DNA of 53,469 nt from Acidobacteriota bacterium (GTDB lineage: Bacteria; Acidobacteriota; Blastocatellia; RBC074): contig JAJVID010000070.1 of assembly GCA_022072205.1 (NCBI GenBank), positions 1 to 53,469 of the forward strand, written 5' to 3'. Below the pieces are notes generated by a model that had not been told where the DNA came from, made no database searches, and saw only the letters and a program-made list of their open reading frames with translations. Position 1 is the stretch's first letter, and each line of letters starts with the position of its first letter. A program made the translations under genes and the position numbers. Below are positions 17,808-26,775 of the stretch, piece after piece.

Positions 17808-19955
17808 ATGAAAGCAATAAATTTCGCTATGGTGTTAACTCTGTGCGCAGCGTCAGGGCTTTGGTTTGCAACGTCCCCCGCCACGCTCATGGAGCGACAG
17901 AGTGTCGAAGAAACCTGGGTGAGGGAATTCAACCCCACGTCTTCCACGGGACTCGTCACAGCCGCCGCTATCGCCGCTGACAAGGCGGGGAATGTTTACG
18001 TCGCGGGTTGGAAGGCTGACGCTGTTTCATTTCCTTCGCAGACCATTTACGACTATGTCACGATCAAATACGACGACGGCGGGAACGCTCAATGGGTGGC
18101 GACTTTCGCCGGGGAGGGCGGCAGCAACGACAAGATTGAAGCCATCGCGGTTGACGACGCAGGCAATGTTTACGTGACTGGGGAGAGCGAAGCCGCGGAC
18201 GAAACCACCAGTTGCGTCACGATCAAATACAGCAGCAAGGGGGCCGAACAATGGGTCGCCCGCTACAGCGGTCCGGGCGGAAGTAGTTCCGCGAAAGATA
18301 TTGCCCTGGATAACAATGGAAATGTTTACGTGACCGGAAAGAGCAAATCTCCCGGTTTTCTGCCTGCCGCGGATTACCTAACCATCAAATATGACGCGAA
18401 CGGGAATGAGCAGTGGGTCGCTCGCTACAGCGGCGGGAGACCGTTGCCCGATGAAGCCTGGGCCATCGCCGTTGACGCGGCAGGCGGCGTCTATGTGACC
18501 GGCGGAAGCTGGGGCGAGGACACTTCTTTGGACTACATCACGATCAAGTACGGCGCGGATGGAAAACAACAGTGGCTCGCACGTTACAACGGGCCGGGGG
18601 ACGGTGTGGACATTGCGACTTCAATCGCCCTGGATAGCTCGTCAAATGTCTATGTCACGGGGTTGAGCGGCGGCGCCAACTCGTCCACTGACTACGCCAC
18701 GATTAAATACGACAGCAACGGCGTCGAGCAGTGGGTGCGCCGTTTTAACGGAGATAAGAACGCCAGCGATGTGGCGAAAGACCTGGCGGTTGACGCCTCA
18801 GGCAATGTCTATGTGACAGGGGTGAGTAACTCTCGCGGCGGCAGCGTGGGGTCGAGCGATCCGGATCGCGATTACGCGACGGTGAAGTATTCCAGCGCCG
18901 GCAGGCAGGAATGGGTAGCCATTTACGACGGCCCGGCGAAGGACGCGGATGAGGCTCTGGCGCTGGCTATTGACGGTTCGGGCAACATCTACGTGACAGG
19001 ACAAAGCGTCGGCTCAGGCTCATCGTTTGACTATGCCACCGTGAAATACAACAGCGAAGGGAGCGAGCAATGGGTGGCGCGATATGCCGGCGCGAGTAAC
19101 AGGTTTGACGGCGCCAGCGATGTCGCCATTGACGGTCGTGGCAACGTCTACATCACCGGCAGTTCGCAGATTGATGATAGTGGAAGGGCCAAAATCGTCA
19201 CGATCAAATACGCTCAGCAATCCGCTCCTGCCACTAATCCGCTGATTAATGTGTCTGCCGCGAGCTACAACGCGTCGGCCTGCGCCGAGGCGATTGTCGC
19301 CGCTTTCGGCGTCAACCTGTCCACAACCATTCAGGTGGCTCTTTCGACGACGCTGCCGACCACGCTGGGCGGAACGACGGTTCAGGTCAGGGACAGCGCG
19401 GGGCAGGTCCGATTTGCGCCGCTCTTCTTCGTCTCGCCGTTTCACGTCAATTATCTGATTCCGGCGGGGACTGCCGGCGGGATGGCCGAAGTGACTGTTA
19501 CTTCAGGCGACGGAACAGTCTCCAGAGGGACGATCCGGGTGAGTTTGGTCGCTCCAGGGGTGTTCTCGGCTGACGCGAGTGGATCAGGGCTGGCGGCGGC
19601 GATTGCGCTGCGGGTGAGGGCGGACGGCTCTCAAACCTACGAGCCAGTGATCAGATTCGATTCGGCGCAAAACAAAATCGTCGCGGCTCCTATTGATCTG
19701 GGATCGGAGACGGATCAGGTCTATCTGCTTTTATTCTGCACCGGTGTCAGGGCGCGGAGTTCTCTGGCTGCGGCGAGCGCGACGCTCGGAGGGCAGGCCG
19801 GTCAAGTGACCTATATCGGCAATCAGGGGGGATTCGCCGGCCTTGATCAAGTCAACGTCCGCTTGCCACGCAATTTAATCGGGCGTGGCGAGGTGGACGT
19901 CGCATTGACGATTGACGGTCTGGCGGCCAACGTCGTGAAAGTCTACGTCAAGTGA
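17808..19955 (+). CDS. Secreted SBBP-type beta-propeller repeat protein with Solibacter C-terminal domain
   Basis: Extracellular protein of 715 residues. An N-terminal signal-like segment (residues 1-25) is followed by about nine repeats of roughly 50 residues with the pattern AxDxxGNVYVTG...DYxTIKY...GxEQWVARY, the SBBP (seven-bladed propeller) repeat. From about residue 480 a C-terminal domain begins NVSAASYN and contains APLFFVSP, VAPGVFSA and PIDLGS, matching the TIGR03437 domain known from Solibacter-type Acidobacteria. A ribosome site AAAGGAG lies before the start. Function is unknown; such proteins are thought to be surface or secreted adhesion or matrix factors. Its 3' end overlaps the convergent phosphopantetheinyl transferase gene by 8 bases. 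Confidence 0.9.
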   Translation: MKAINFAMVLTLCAASGLWFATSPATLMERQSVEETWVREFNPTSSTGLVTAAAIAADKAGNVYVAGWKADAVSFPSQTIYDYVTIKYDDGGNAQWVATFAGEGGSNDKIEAIAVDDAGNVYVTGESEAADETTSCVTIKYSSKGAEQWVARYSGPGGSSSAKDIALDNNGNVYVTGKSKSPGFLPAADYLTIKYDANGNEQWVARYSGGRPLPDEAWAIAVDAAGGVYVTGGSWGEDTSLDYITIKYGADGKQQWLARYNGPGDGVDIATSIALDSSSNVYVTGLSGGANSSTDYATIKYDSNGVEQWVRRFNGDKNASDVAKDLAVDASGNVYVTGVSNSRGGSVGSSDPDRDYATVKYSSAGRQEWVAIYDGPAKDADEALALAIDGSGNIYVTGQSVGSGSSFDYATVKYNSEGSEQWVARYAGASNRFDGASDVAIDGRGNVYITGSSQIDDSGRAKIVTIKYAQQSAPATNPLINVSAASYNASACAEAIVAAFGVNLSTTIQVALSTTLPTTLGGTTVQVRDSAGQVRFAPLFFVSPFHVNYLIPAGTAGGMAEVTVTSGDGTVSRGTIRVSLVAPGVFSADASGSGLAAAIALRVRADGSQTYEPVIRFDSAQNKIVAAPIDLGSETDQVYLLLFCTGVRARSSLAAASATLGGQAGQVTYIGNQGGFAGLDQVNVRLPRNLIGRGEVDVALTIDGLAANVVKVYVK

Positions 19956-20703
19956 ATTGGCGGTCATAGTCATAACCCCGGAGGCGCTTGATGTCCCCCT
20001 CAACCGCCAGCGCCGCGGCGTAGCCGGCGCCGCAATCCAAAGCCGCCAGTGACCAACGGCCAACCTCTTGAGCGCCACCCTTTGCGCTCAGGAGCCTGGC
20101 CGGGCGTCCTGGAATGACCGTCACGCTGAATTGATCGAGCGGGTAGGAGAGTCCTTCACCCACAGCTTTGATGAACGCCTCCTTGCGCGTCCAGCAGTCG
20201 AAGAACGCCTGCGTCCTCAATTCGGGCGGGAGCGCTCGGATTGTCTCCGCTTCCTGATTCGAGAAGTAGGTCGCAATCGTCTCCTCGCCAGCCAAATCAG
20301 CCCGTATCCATTCCACATCCACGCCGATCTCACAACCACAGGCGACCGCGCATAGAGCCAGCCCACGTGAGTGCGAAAGATTGAACCGCAGATCGCCGTC
20401 GGCCAATCGTTGCGGCAATGAAGGCTTTCCGTATTCGTTATAGCAAAAGCTCAATCGTTCGGGCGGAGCGTCCAGATAGCGGCTCAGGATGACGCGGAGC
20501 GCGCCTCGCGCCACGGTGAAGTGATCCCGATCCTTTTGAAAGCGAAACCGCCCGGCCCTTTCCCGCTCATCCGGATTCAACAGCCTGAACGACTCCTGTA
20601 TTCCCGGCTCCGGCTTGTTCAGCGACACACGCCAAACATGGATTTCCTCGCGGCATAGCGCCAGCGCCTTTGGCGGGGCGGCCCAATCGTTGATCGAAAT
20701 CAT
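19948..20703 (-). CDS. 4'-phosphopantetheinyl transferase, Sfp type
   Basis: Transfers phosphopantetheine from CoA to the carrier-domain serine of NRPS, PKS or fatty-acid synthases. The 251-residue length and motifs fit the Sfp/Gsp group: FNLSHSRG at 107-114, GVDVE at 127-131 (metal ligands Asp129 and Glu131) and WTRKEAFIKA at 171-180 (Glu175). It is the last gene of a minus-strand operon, starting 7 bases after the alkyltransferase stop. It faces the NRPS operon and could activate its three carrier domains. Sharing an operon with DNA-repair genes rather than the NRPS genes is unusual and suggests general housekeeping use. Confidence 0.93.
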   Translation of the reverse strand: MISINDWAAPPKALALCREEIHVWRVSLNKPEPGIQESFRLLNPDERERAGRFRFQKDRDHFTVARGALRVILSRYLDAPPERLSFCYNEYGKPSLPQRLADGDLRFNLSHSRGLALCAVACGCEIGVDVEWIRADLAGEETIATYFSNQEAETIRALPPELRTQAFFDCWTRKEAFIKAVGEGLSYPLDQFSVTVIPGRPARLLSAKGGAQEVGRWSLAALDCGAGYAAALAVEGDIKRLRGYDYDRQFT

Positions 20704-20710
20704 TGGAATG

Positions 20711-21211
20711 TTACCGATTCTTCTTCACCGAAACCCCAGCCTCGAATTCGAGTAAAAACTTTTTGCGCTCGATGCCGCCGCCATAGCCGGTCAACTTGCC
20801 GTTCGATCCGATCACGCGATGACAGGGAATTATGATCGAGATTGGGTTTTCACCATTCGCCGCGCCGACTGCGCGCGAGGCCTTCGGATTGCCGACTCTC
20901 CGCGCAAGCTCGCCGTAATTGATCGTCGAGCCGTATGGAATCTTCAGCAACTCGGCCCAGACTCGACGTTGAAACTCAGTGCCCGCCGCCGCAAGCGGCA
21001 GATCGAATTCGGTCAACTCGCCTGCGAAGTAGGCGCGTAATTGTCGGGCGGCTTCGCGGAACCATTTGTCGTTACGGCGCCACTCTTTGATCGGCATCGG
21101 TTCGCCTTTGTGCTGTTCCATGAAAAGCCCGGTGACCGCCTCTCCGTTCGAGGTCAGGAGCAATTCGCCGATGGGGCTGTCGAGTTTGGTGAAGAGAATG
21201 TTCTGATTCAT
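20711..21211 (-). CDS. ogt: Methylated-DNA--protein-cysteine methyltransferase
   Basis: Suicide DNA-repair protein that takes alkyl groups from O6-alkylguanine onto a cysteine. It has 166 residues, the normal length for the Ogt class without an Ada sensor domain. The active site [10 protein letters not shown] places the acceptor at Cys130, and the helix-turn-helix part is seen in [18 protein letters not shown]. The start overlaps the preceding glycosylase stop by four bases, so the pair is co-translated and handles both O6-alkylguanine and N3-alkyladenine damage. Confidence 0.95.
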   Translation of the reverse strand: MNQNILFTKLDSPIGELLLTSNGEAVTGLFMEQHKGEPMPIKEWRRNDKWFREAARQLRAYFAGELTEFDLPLAAAGTEFQRRVWAELLKIPYGSTINYGELARRVGNPKASRAVGAANGENPISIIIPCHRVIGSNGKLTGYGGGIERKKFLLEFEAGVSVKKNR

Positions 21212-22134
21212 CTTTTCACTTCTCCCTTGCCGGTTTGTGTCTGACCGGCGCCGTTCCAGAGGTGCATCAACGCGTAGGCCCGCCAGGGACGCCAGTTTTC
21301 GGCGATTTCCAGAATGCGCTTCGATGATGTTTCGTTGAGGGCTTTGCGCACGCCCAGGTCTGAATGCAAAAACGCGTCGGGCCAGCGCATCGCGCGCATT
21401 GCGATGTATTGCGCCGTCCAGTCTCCGATTCCCGGCAGTTGTTTCAACCGCTCAATCGCGGCTGCGACATCAACGCCCGGCTCCAAACTCAGGTTGTCTT
21501 CGGCCACTGCGCGGGCGAGCGCAATCAGACATTCTGCGCGCTTGCCTGTCAGACCGAACCTGGTCAAATCGGCGACGCCAGCTTGCGCCAATCGCGCCGC
21601 GCTGACCGAGACGCGGTTCAAATTCGGATTCGGAGTTTTGACCGGATCGCTGAAAGCTTCCGTGATCCTTCCGGCGATGGTTCTGGCCGCCGCTACGCTG
21701 ATCTGTTGGCCGATCACCGCGCGCATCGCCATCTCGAAACTGTCGAACGCGCCGGGCAATCGCAGCCCCGGCTGCCGCTTCACAGTTTCTCGCAGTCGCT
21801 CGTCCTCGCACAGTCGCGTTTCGATCAATTGCGGGAGCGCGTCGAGGTCGAAGAGATTTTTGATTCGGCCAAGCAGCGGAGTCAGATGGCGAGCGAGCGA
21901 TGGAGAAATCTCGACGCGCAACGCATTTTCGCGCTCGGCGTGCTCGACATTTATCCAGCCTTTGCTTTTGCCGATTGCCACCGCGCGCGAATAGCGGCCA
22001 GCTTCGACCGATTCGACGCCGGGAATCGCCCGGCCCGCGAGGAATTTCAGCAGCGACAGCCAGGCCATCGGCGGATGATAGCTGAGTTCCAGCGCCGCCG
22101 GAGCCTGATGGCGATTGTTATGGTCGGGTGGCAT
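21208..22134 (-). CDS. DNA-3-methyladenine glycosylase II, AlkA-like
   Basis: Base-excision glycosylase, 308 residues. An AlkA N-terminal-type domain (about 15-110) is followed by a helix-hairpin-helix glycosylase domain with [14 protein letters not shown] and [16 protein letters not shown], and the likely catalytic Asp in FLHSDLG, corresponding to Asp238 of E. coli AlkA. There is no Ada-type methyl-sensing domain. The start codon lies inside a three-copy ATTCCCC array, which also supplies a GGGGAATG ribosome-site-like sequence. It overlaps ogt by four bases, a common repair pairing. Confidence 0.92.
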   Translation of the reverse strand: MPPDHNNRHQAPAALELSYHPPMAWLSLLKFLAGRAIPGVESVEAGRYSRAVAIGKSKGWINVEHAERENALRVEISPSLARHLTPLLGRIKNLFDLDALPQLIETRLCEDERLRETVKRQPGLRLPGAFDSFEMAMRAVIGQQISVAAARTIAGRITEAFSDPVKTPNPNLNRVSVSAARLAQAGVADLTRFGLTGKRAECLIALARAVAEDNLSLEPGVDVAAAIERLKQLPGIGDWTAQYIAMRAMRWPDAFLHSDLGVRKALNETSSKRILEIAENWRPWRAYALMHLWNGAGQTQTGKGEVKR

Positions 22135-22153
22135 TCCCCATTCCCCATTCCCC
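22133..22153 (-). repeat. Three-copy ATTCCCC array that forms the alkA ribosome site and start
   Basis: Exactly three heptamers fill the 21-base gap between two minus-strand genes. Read on the coding strand each copy is GGGGAATG, that is, a purine-rich ribosome-site-like run followed by ATG. The last copy gives the annotated start of the glycosylase gene; the other two ATGs fall in other frames. Confidence 0.85.
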
Positions 22154-22155
22154 GT

Positions 22156-22740
22156 TTACAGCCCCAGCCGTTTCAGCGCATGAGCGGTGGGATAGCCGGT
22201 TGCGGAAATTTTCTGGCTGGCCTGGAAACGGCGCATGGCTTCGATGGTCGTGGCGTCGTAATCGCCGCTCATCTCGCCGAAATAAAAGCCGCGTTGGTTG
22301 AGCGCCTGCTGAATTTGAATTACGCGCGATTGATCAATGTTGACGCCTTTGCGTCGCACGGGAACGCTCGTCTCAGGCTCTGATGAGTCTTGTTGCGTTT
22401 GCGTACGCGGGAGAGGCGGATTCAGATACCGTTTCAGTTCGGAGGATGACTCGGCTCCGCTCTCGATCACTTCTATTCGATCGGGAGCGACCGGGTAAGA
22501 CGCCGGAACAGCGGCCATCTCATATTCCGCGAAATTTTTTGAGCGGTGTCCTTTACGCCTCGCGGAGGATCGCCCTTTCCGATTGGATGATTTGGAGCGG
22601 GATGAACTGATCTGCTTGCGCGAAGCCGCGCGGCCTTTTTTACCTTTCGCTTCGACGGGAGCGGAGAAAGGCCAGGCGACGCAGATGATGAGGAAAACCA
22701 CTGCCAACAGTGTGGGCAGCGTGGGGTAACGTGACGGCAT
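22156..22740 (-). CDS. Secreted peptidoglycan-binding-domain protein
   Basis: Protein of 194 residues with an N-terminal hydrophobic segment (LLAVVFLIICVAWPF) acting as signal peptide or anchor, then a Lys/Arg/Ser-rich stretch at about 32-70, a Pro-rich linker, and a C-terminal PG_binding_1 domain with IQQALNQRGFYFGEMSGDYDATT and AMRRFQ. It has no catalytic domain, so it probably tethers something to the cell wall or is an accessory factor. It is the first gene of the operon leading into the DNA-repair genes and the phosphopantetheinyl transferase, separated from alkA only by the heptamer array. Confidence 0.85.
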   Translation of the reverse strand: MPSRYPTLPTLLAVVFLIICVAWPFSAPVEAKGKKGRAASRKQISSSRSKSSNRKGRSSARRKGHRSKNFAEYEMAAVPASYPVAPDRIEVIESGAESSSELKRYLNPPLPRTQTQQDSSEPETSVPVRRKGVNIDQSRVIQIQQALNQRGFYFGEMSGDYDATTIEAMRRFQASQKISATGYPTAHALKRLGL

Positions 22741-22846
22741 GGATTGTCCTCTTGCGATTTATTCATCAACAGTCAGAACCGGCCATGAACCGGCTCGCCG
22801 GATTGCGAGCTTCGGCTCACGGCCAGATTGAGAAATTGACTGCTGA

Positions 22847-24454
22847 TTACGGTTTATTGAGCGAGATGAAAATGTGCGGATTGGGTGACAATTTTTCCCG
22901 ATAAACCTGCAGAACTATCGGGTCGCCGGGTTTGAGCCGGTTCAGGACTTGCTTGAAATCTTCCTTGTCGTTGACCGGTTCGCGGTTGATCGCTTCGATG
23001 ATGTCGTTGACTCTCAGTTCGGCGTCGTCGGCGACGCTGCCCGGCTCGACGCGAACGACCACTACGCCTTTTGTGACTTCAGGGTCTCCTTCGAGCGACA
23101 GTTGCGAAACCGACTTGGAAGACGATTGCAAAGCCGACTGCGAGGGCAGATTCCCGATGCTGATGCCCAGGTTCTCTTTGCGCGGATCGTTGGCGCTGCT
23201 GGCCACAACCGCCGCAGGTTTAACCGTCACATCGCGGCCCGGCCTGCGCCCGATCACGACCGACAGCGTCATCTCGCGTCCGTCGCGATAAATCTTGACT
23301 GGCGCGGTCGTCCCGACAGGCGTCGAGGCCACACGGCGCACCAGATCAGCGTCGTCCTTGATCCGGTCTCCGCGGAATTCGACGATGATGTCGTTTTGCT
23401 TCAACCCGGCTTTGGCGGCGGGGCTTTCGACGATGGAGCCGTCAACCTCCACCGTTTCGCTGACATTGCTGATGATTGCGCCGCGCGCCGACGACAGGCC
23501 GTAGATTTTGGCTATCTGCGGCGTGACGCGTTCAGGCAGCGCGCCCAGGAATCCGCGAATAACGCGCCCCTGTTTGACCAGTTGTTTGTAGATGGCGATG
23601 GCGTCGGAAGAGGGAAGCGCGAAACTGATGCCGTTGTAATCGCCGGTCGAGGTGGCGATCAGCGTGTTGATGCCGATGACCTCGCCCGAAAGATTGATGA
23701 GCGGGCCGCCGGAATTGCCGCGATTGACCGCCGCGTCGGTTTGCAGGAAGTATTGAAAGCCGTTCTTTTTATAAATTTCGCTGGAGTCGCGCTCCTTCGC
23801 GCTGATGATGCCCGCCGTCACGGTCTGATCGAATCCGAAAGGCGAGCCGATGGCCAGCACCCAATCGCCCACGCGCATCTTTTCGGAATTGCCGAAGCGC
23901 GCGGCGTTCAGAGGCGCGCTCGGTTCGATTTTCACCACCGCCAGATCGGTTTCGCGGTCGCTGCCGATCACCTTGCCGGGAATTTCCGTTCCGTCGTAAA
24001 GCCTGACCTTGATGCGGTCGGCGCCGACGATGACGTGGTGATTGGTCAGGATGTATCCTTGCGGATCAACGATCACACCTGAACCGTTGCCGCGCCGCGC
24101 CGGTTCGCTCGGCCCGAACTGGAATTGATCAATCGAATTGCGCGGCATTTGGAATTCATTCTGCGGACGCAGCGGCTGAGCCGGTTGCGTGACAGTCGAG
24201 ATGTTGACCACCGCAGGTTCGACACGGCGCGCGATTTCGATGAAGGCGGATGAGAGTTCGGTGGATTTCTCGCCGTCGTCGGCCTTCGCGGGTTTCGCGT
24301 CGCGCGAAAGCCACACGCCCGCGACGACTCCCAGAGCGAGGAAGATCGCGGCGACGGCGACCAGCGTCGCGCGCCGGGATGAACGGCGATGACGCCGGAT
24401 CAATTCTTCCACCTGTTGTTGCGAACCGTGTTGTGAGCTATCGTTTCCCGCCAT
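22847..24454 (-). CDS. HtrA/DegP-like serine protease with two PDZ domains
   Basis: Envelope quality-control protease of 535 residues from the chosen start. One membrane segment at about 30-50 anchors it. The trypsin-like domain has His140 (TNHHV), Asp170 (RETDLAVV) and Ser248 (GNSGGP). Two PDZ domains follow, one at about 315-400 and one near the C-terminus with RVNDIIEAINREPV. An in-frame ATG 54 bases upstream (24508) would add 18 residues. The shorter start is preferred because GAGTG lies 5 bases before it and the family anchor then begins normally. It probably acts in the periplasm on misfolded proteins. Confidence 0.93.
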   Translation of the reverse strand: MAGNDSSQHGSQQQVEELIRRHRRSSRRATLVAVAAIFLALGVVAGVWLSRDAKPAKADDGEKSTELSSAFIEIARRVEPAVVNISTVTQPAQPLRPQNEFQMPRNSIDQFQFGPSEPARRGNGSGVIVDPQGYILTNHHVIVGADRIKVRLYDGTEIPGKVIGSDRETDLAVVKIEPSAPLNAARFGNSEKMRVGDWVLAIGSPFGFDQTVTAGIISAKERDSSEIYKKNGFQYFLQTDAAVNRGNSGGPLINLSGEVIGINTLIATSTGDYNGISFALPSSDAIAIYKQLVKQGRVIRGFLGALPERVTPQIAKIYGLSSARGAIISNVSETVEVDGSIVESPAAKAGLKQNDIIVEFRGDRIKDDADLVRRVASTPVGTTAPVKIYRDGREMTLSVVIGRRPGRDVTVKPAAVVASSANDPRKENLGISIGNLPSQSALQSSSKSVSQLSLEGDPEVTKGVVVVRVEPGSVADDAELRVNDIIEAINREPVNDKEDFKQVLNRLKPGDPIVLQVYREKLSPNPHIFISLNKP

Positions 24455-24810
24455 AAAAACACTCGATGAGAATAGAACATCAGAGAGCGCAATGAAGCCT
24501 GATCGCATTCATCGTGATCTCGTCGCGTTATTTCAACTGTTGGGAGCGATGACTTACTTGCGTTCCGGTTGATTAACGGGGATGCCGGATTATAGAAAAC
24601 CCCCCGGAAGATTGGCAATTGTTTCCGGCAAGACTTGCAAGTCGGCTTAATGCGCGTTTACTCTGCGCGCCAGTCAATTTTTCAGAAATCATCCCGGACG
24701 CGCATCGCTTCCAGCGCGTTGTTGGCAAGCCGCCCTTTTAATTTCAATCGGTCCCTTGCCGATAGCGCGCTGGAAGCGATGCGCGCCCATAATTCACGGA
24801 GAATCAGACG
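24455..24810. other. Intergenic region between divergent protease and hydrolase genes
   Basis: A divergent gap of about 350 bases. No convincing coding frame is seen. It should hold the promoters of both neighbours; I could not place -10/-35 elements with confidence. Its right half contains a 19-base perfect inverted repeat, listed separately. Confidence 0.6.
24700..24784. repeat. Perfect 19-base inverted repeat upstream of the CocE-type hydrolase
   Basis: The arms at 24700-24718 and 24766-24784 are perfect reverse complements, separated by 47 bases. The arm sequence contains CTGGAAGCGATGCGC, closely related to sequences at 48996-49026 and 39923-39943, so it belongs to a dispersed repeat family. 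The right arm ends 26 bases before the hydrolase start codon. Confidence 0.85.
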
Positions 24811-26673
24811 ATGCAATCCAACAGATCGTTTTTGTCCCGGACTCTGCTTTTGCTGGCGCTGACTGCGATGACGATCGGTTCAGGCGCGCTGGCTCAGGAA
24901 ACGTCGCCGGTAAAAGCGCGCTACACGAAACACGAATATCAGATCGTGATGCGCGACGGCGTGAAGTTATTCACTTCGGTCTACGTTCCGAAAGACACGT
25001 CGCAGAAATATCCGATCATTATGCAGCGCACGCCGTACAGCGTCGCGCCTTACGGTCCCGACAACTATCGAGGTTCGCTTGGCCCTTCGCCGAGGTTTAT
25101 GGCCGAAGGATTCATCTTCGTTTATCAGGACGTGCGCGGGCGGAATATGTCGGAAGGCGAATTCGCGTGGATGCGCGGCTACAAGCCGAAAAAATCCAGT
25201 CCGACAGAAACCGACGAGACGACCGACACCTGGGACACCATCGAGTGGCTGGTCAAAAACATTCCGAACAACAACGGGCGCGTCGGGATGTGGGGCATTT
25301 CGTATCCCGGCCATTACTCGGCCCAGGCGCTGATTGATCCGCATCCGGCGCTCAAAGCCGTCTCGCCGCAGGCGCCGATGGACGACAACTGGCTTGGCGA
25401 CGACATGCACCACAACGGCGCGTTCTTCCTGCCTCACGCGTTCAACTTTATTTCGGGATTTGGCCGCCCGCGCACAGGGCCTGGGCTTCAGACCGGCCCG
25501 CGCTTCGATCACGGCACCAACGACGGCTACAAATTCTTTCTGGAAATGGGATCGCTGGCCAATGCAAACCCGAAATACTTCAAAGGCGAGATCAAGCTCT
25601 GGAACGAATGGATGGAGCACGGCGATTACGACCAATACTGGCAGCCGCAGCGAGTGTCGCAGAATTTGAAGAAAGTCACTCCGGCGGTGATGACCGTCGG
25701 CGGCTGGTTCGACGCCGAAGACGTGCAGGGGCCGCTGTCAATTTACAAGGCTATCGAAAAGAACAACCCGAAGGCCTGGAACGTGCTGGTCGAAGGCCCG
25801 TGGTGTCACGGCTGCTGGGCGCGAAGAGATGGGACATCGCTTGGCGGCGTCAACTTCGGCTCGAACACCTCGGCCTTTTATCAGGAGAACATCGAATTCC
25901 CGTTCTTCATGTATTTTCTGAAAGACAAAGGCGAGATGAAGCTGCCCGAAGCTTACGTCTTCGAGAGCGGCTCGAATGTCTGGAAGACTTACGAATCGTG
26001 GCCGCCGAAGAACGTCGAACAGAAGAGCCTTTACCTGCACGCCAACGGCAAGCTCTCGTTCGACGCGCCACGAGACACTGGTTCGGCCTACGACGAATAC
26101 GTCAGCGATCCTAACAAGCCCGCGCCGTTTCAGAGCCGGATTACCAGCGGCATGACTTACGAGTACATGACCGATGATCAGCGCTTCTCGGCCTGGCGCC
26201 CAGACGTGCTGGTTTATCAAAGCGACGTGTTGGCCGAAGACGTTACGATTTCGGGCGAACTGTTGGCCGATCTCTACGCCTCGACATCGGGGACGGATTC
26301 CGATTTCATCGTCAAGCTGATAGACGTTTTCCCGGAAAGAAAAGTTGATCCGATGGACGGTTATCAAATGCTGGTGCGCGGCGAGCCGATGCGCGCGAAA
26401 TACCGCAAGAGCTGGTCGAAGCCTGAGCCGATGAAGCCGAACGAAGTGACGCGCATTCCGTTCGCAATGCCCGACATCAACCACACGTTCAGGAAAGGCC
26501 ACCGGATCATGATCCACATTCAGAGCGCCTGGTTCCCGCTGGTTGACCGCAATCCGCAAAAGTTCCTGAACATCTATCAGGCGAAGGACGAAGACTTCCA
26601 GAAGGCCACGCAGCGGATTTATCGTTCGGCGAAATTCCCGACGCATTTGAAAGTGAATGTGTTGAAGCCGTAA
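24811..26673 (+). CDS. Secreted CocE/NonD-family hydrolase (X-Pro dipeptidyl-peptidase S15 type)
   Basis: Alpha/beta hydrolase of 620 residues with a signal peptide (hydrophobic RTLLLLALTAMTIGSG, cleavage probably near ALA-QE). The catalytic serine is Ser164 in MWGISYPGHYS. A downstream GPWCHGCW segment carries the likely catalytic histidine. The C-terminal part is the jelly-roll domain typical of the cocaine-esterase and X-Pro dipeptidase group. It hydrolyses esters or amides; the substrate cannot be read from sequence. It is followed by a Tat-exported oxidoreductase and another secreted hydrolase on the same strand, but the gaps of 66-102 bases contain repeats, so an operon is only possible. 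Confidence 0.9.
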   Translation: MQSNRSFLSRTLLLLALTAMTIGSGALAQETSPVKARYTKHEYQIVMRDGVKLFTSVYVPKDTSQKYPIIMQRTPYSVAPYGPDNYRGSLGPSPRFMAEGFIFVYQDVRGRNMSEGEFAWMRGYKPKKSSPTETDETTDTWDTIEWLVKNIPNNNGRVGMWGISYPGHYSAQALIDPHPALKAVSPQAPMDDNWLGDDMHHNGAFFLPHAFNFISGFGRPRTGPGLQTGPRFDHGTNDGYKFFLEMGSLANANPKYFKGEIKLWNEWMEHGDYDQYWQPQRVSQNLKKVTPAVMTVGGWFDAEDVQGPLSIYKAIEKNNPKAWNVLVEGPWCHGCWARRDGTSLGGVNFGSNTSAFYQENIEFPFFMYFLKDKGEMKLPEAYVFESGSNVWKTYESWPPKNVEQKSLYLHANGKLSFDAPRDTGSAYDEYVSDPNKPAPFQSRITSGMTYEYMTDDQRFSAWRPDVLVYQSDVLAEDVTISGELLADLYASTSGTDSDFIVKLIDVFPERKVDPMDGYQMLVRGEPMRAKYRKSWSKPEPMKPNEVTRIPFAMPDINHTFRKGHRIMIHIQSAWFPLVDRNPQKFLNIYQAKDEDFQKATQRIYRSAKFPTHLKVNVLKP

Positions 26674-26674
26674 G

Positions 26675-26755
26675 AGGGACAAGGGGACAAGGGGACAAGG
26701 GGACAAGGCGTCTCATCAGCCCCTAAGTCCCATCAAGTCCCATAAGTCCCATATC
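26675..26755. repeat. Tandem-word repeat GGGGACAA / AAGTCCCAT
   Basis: Four copies of an 8-base word (AGGGACAA, then GGGGACAA three times) at 26675-26706 are followed by three copies of words like TAAGTCCCAT. The two halves are partly complementary (GGGAC with GTCCC), so the segment can fold back on itself. It fills the gap after the hydrolase stop. Confidence 0.8.
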
Positions 26756-26775
26756 AGAAACTGAAAGAGGAGATT

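Noticed and set aside
22949-24082. Open frame of 377 codons on the plus strand
   Set aside because: Antisense to the HtrA protease, rich in Asp/Arg/His with no domain pattern.
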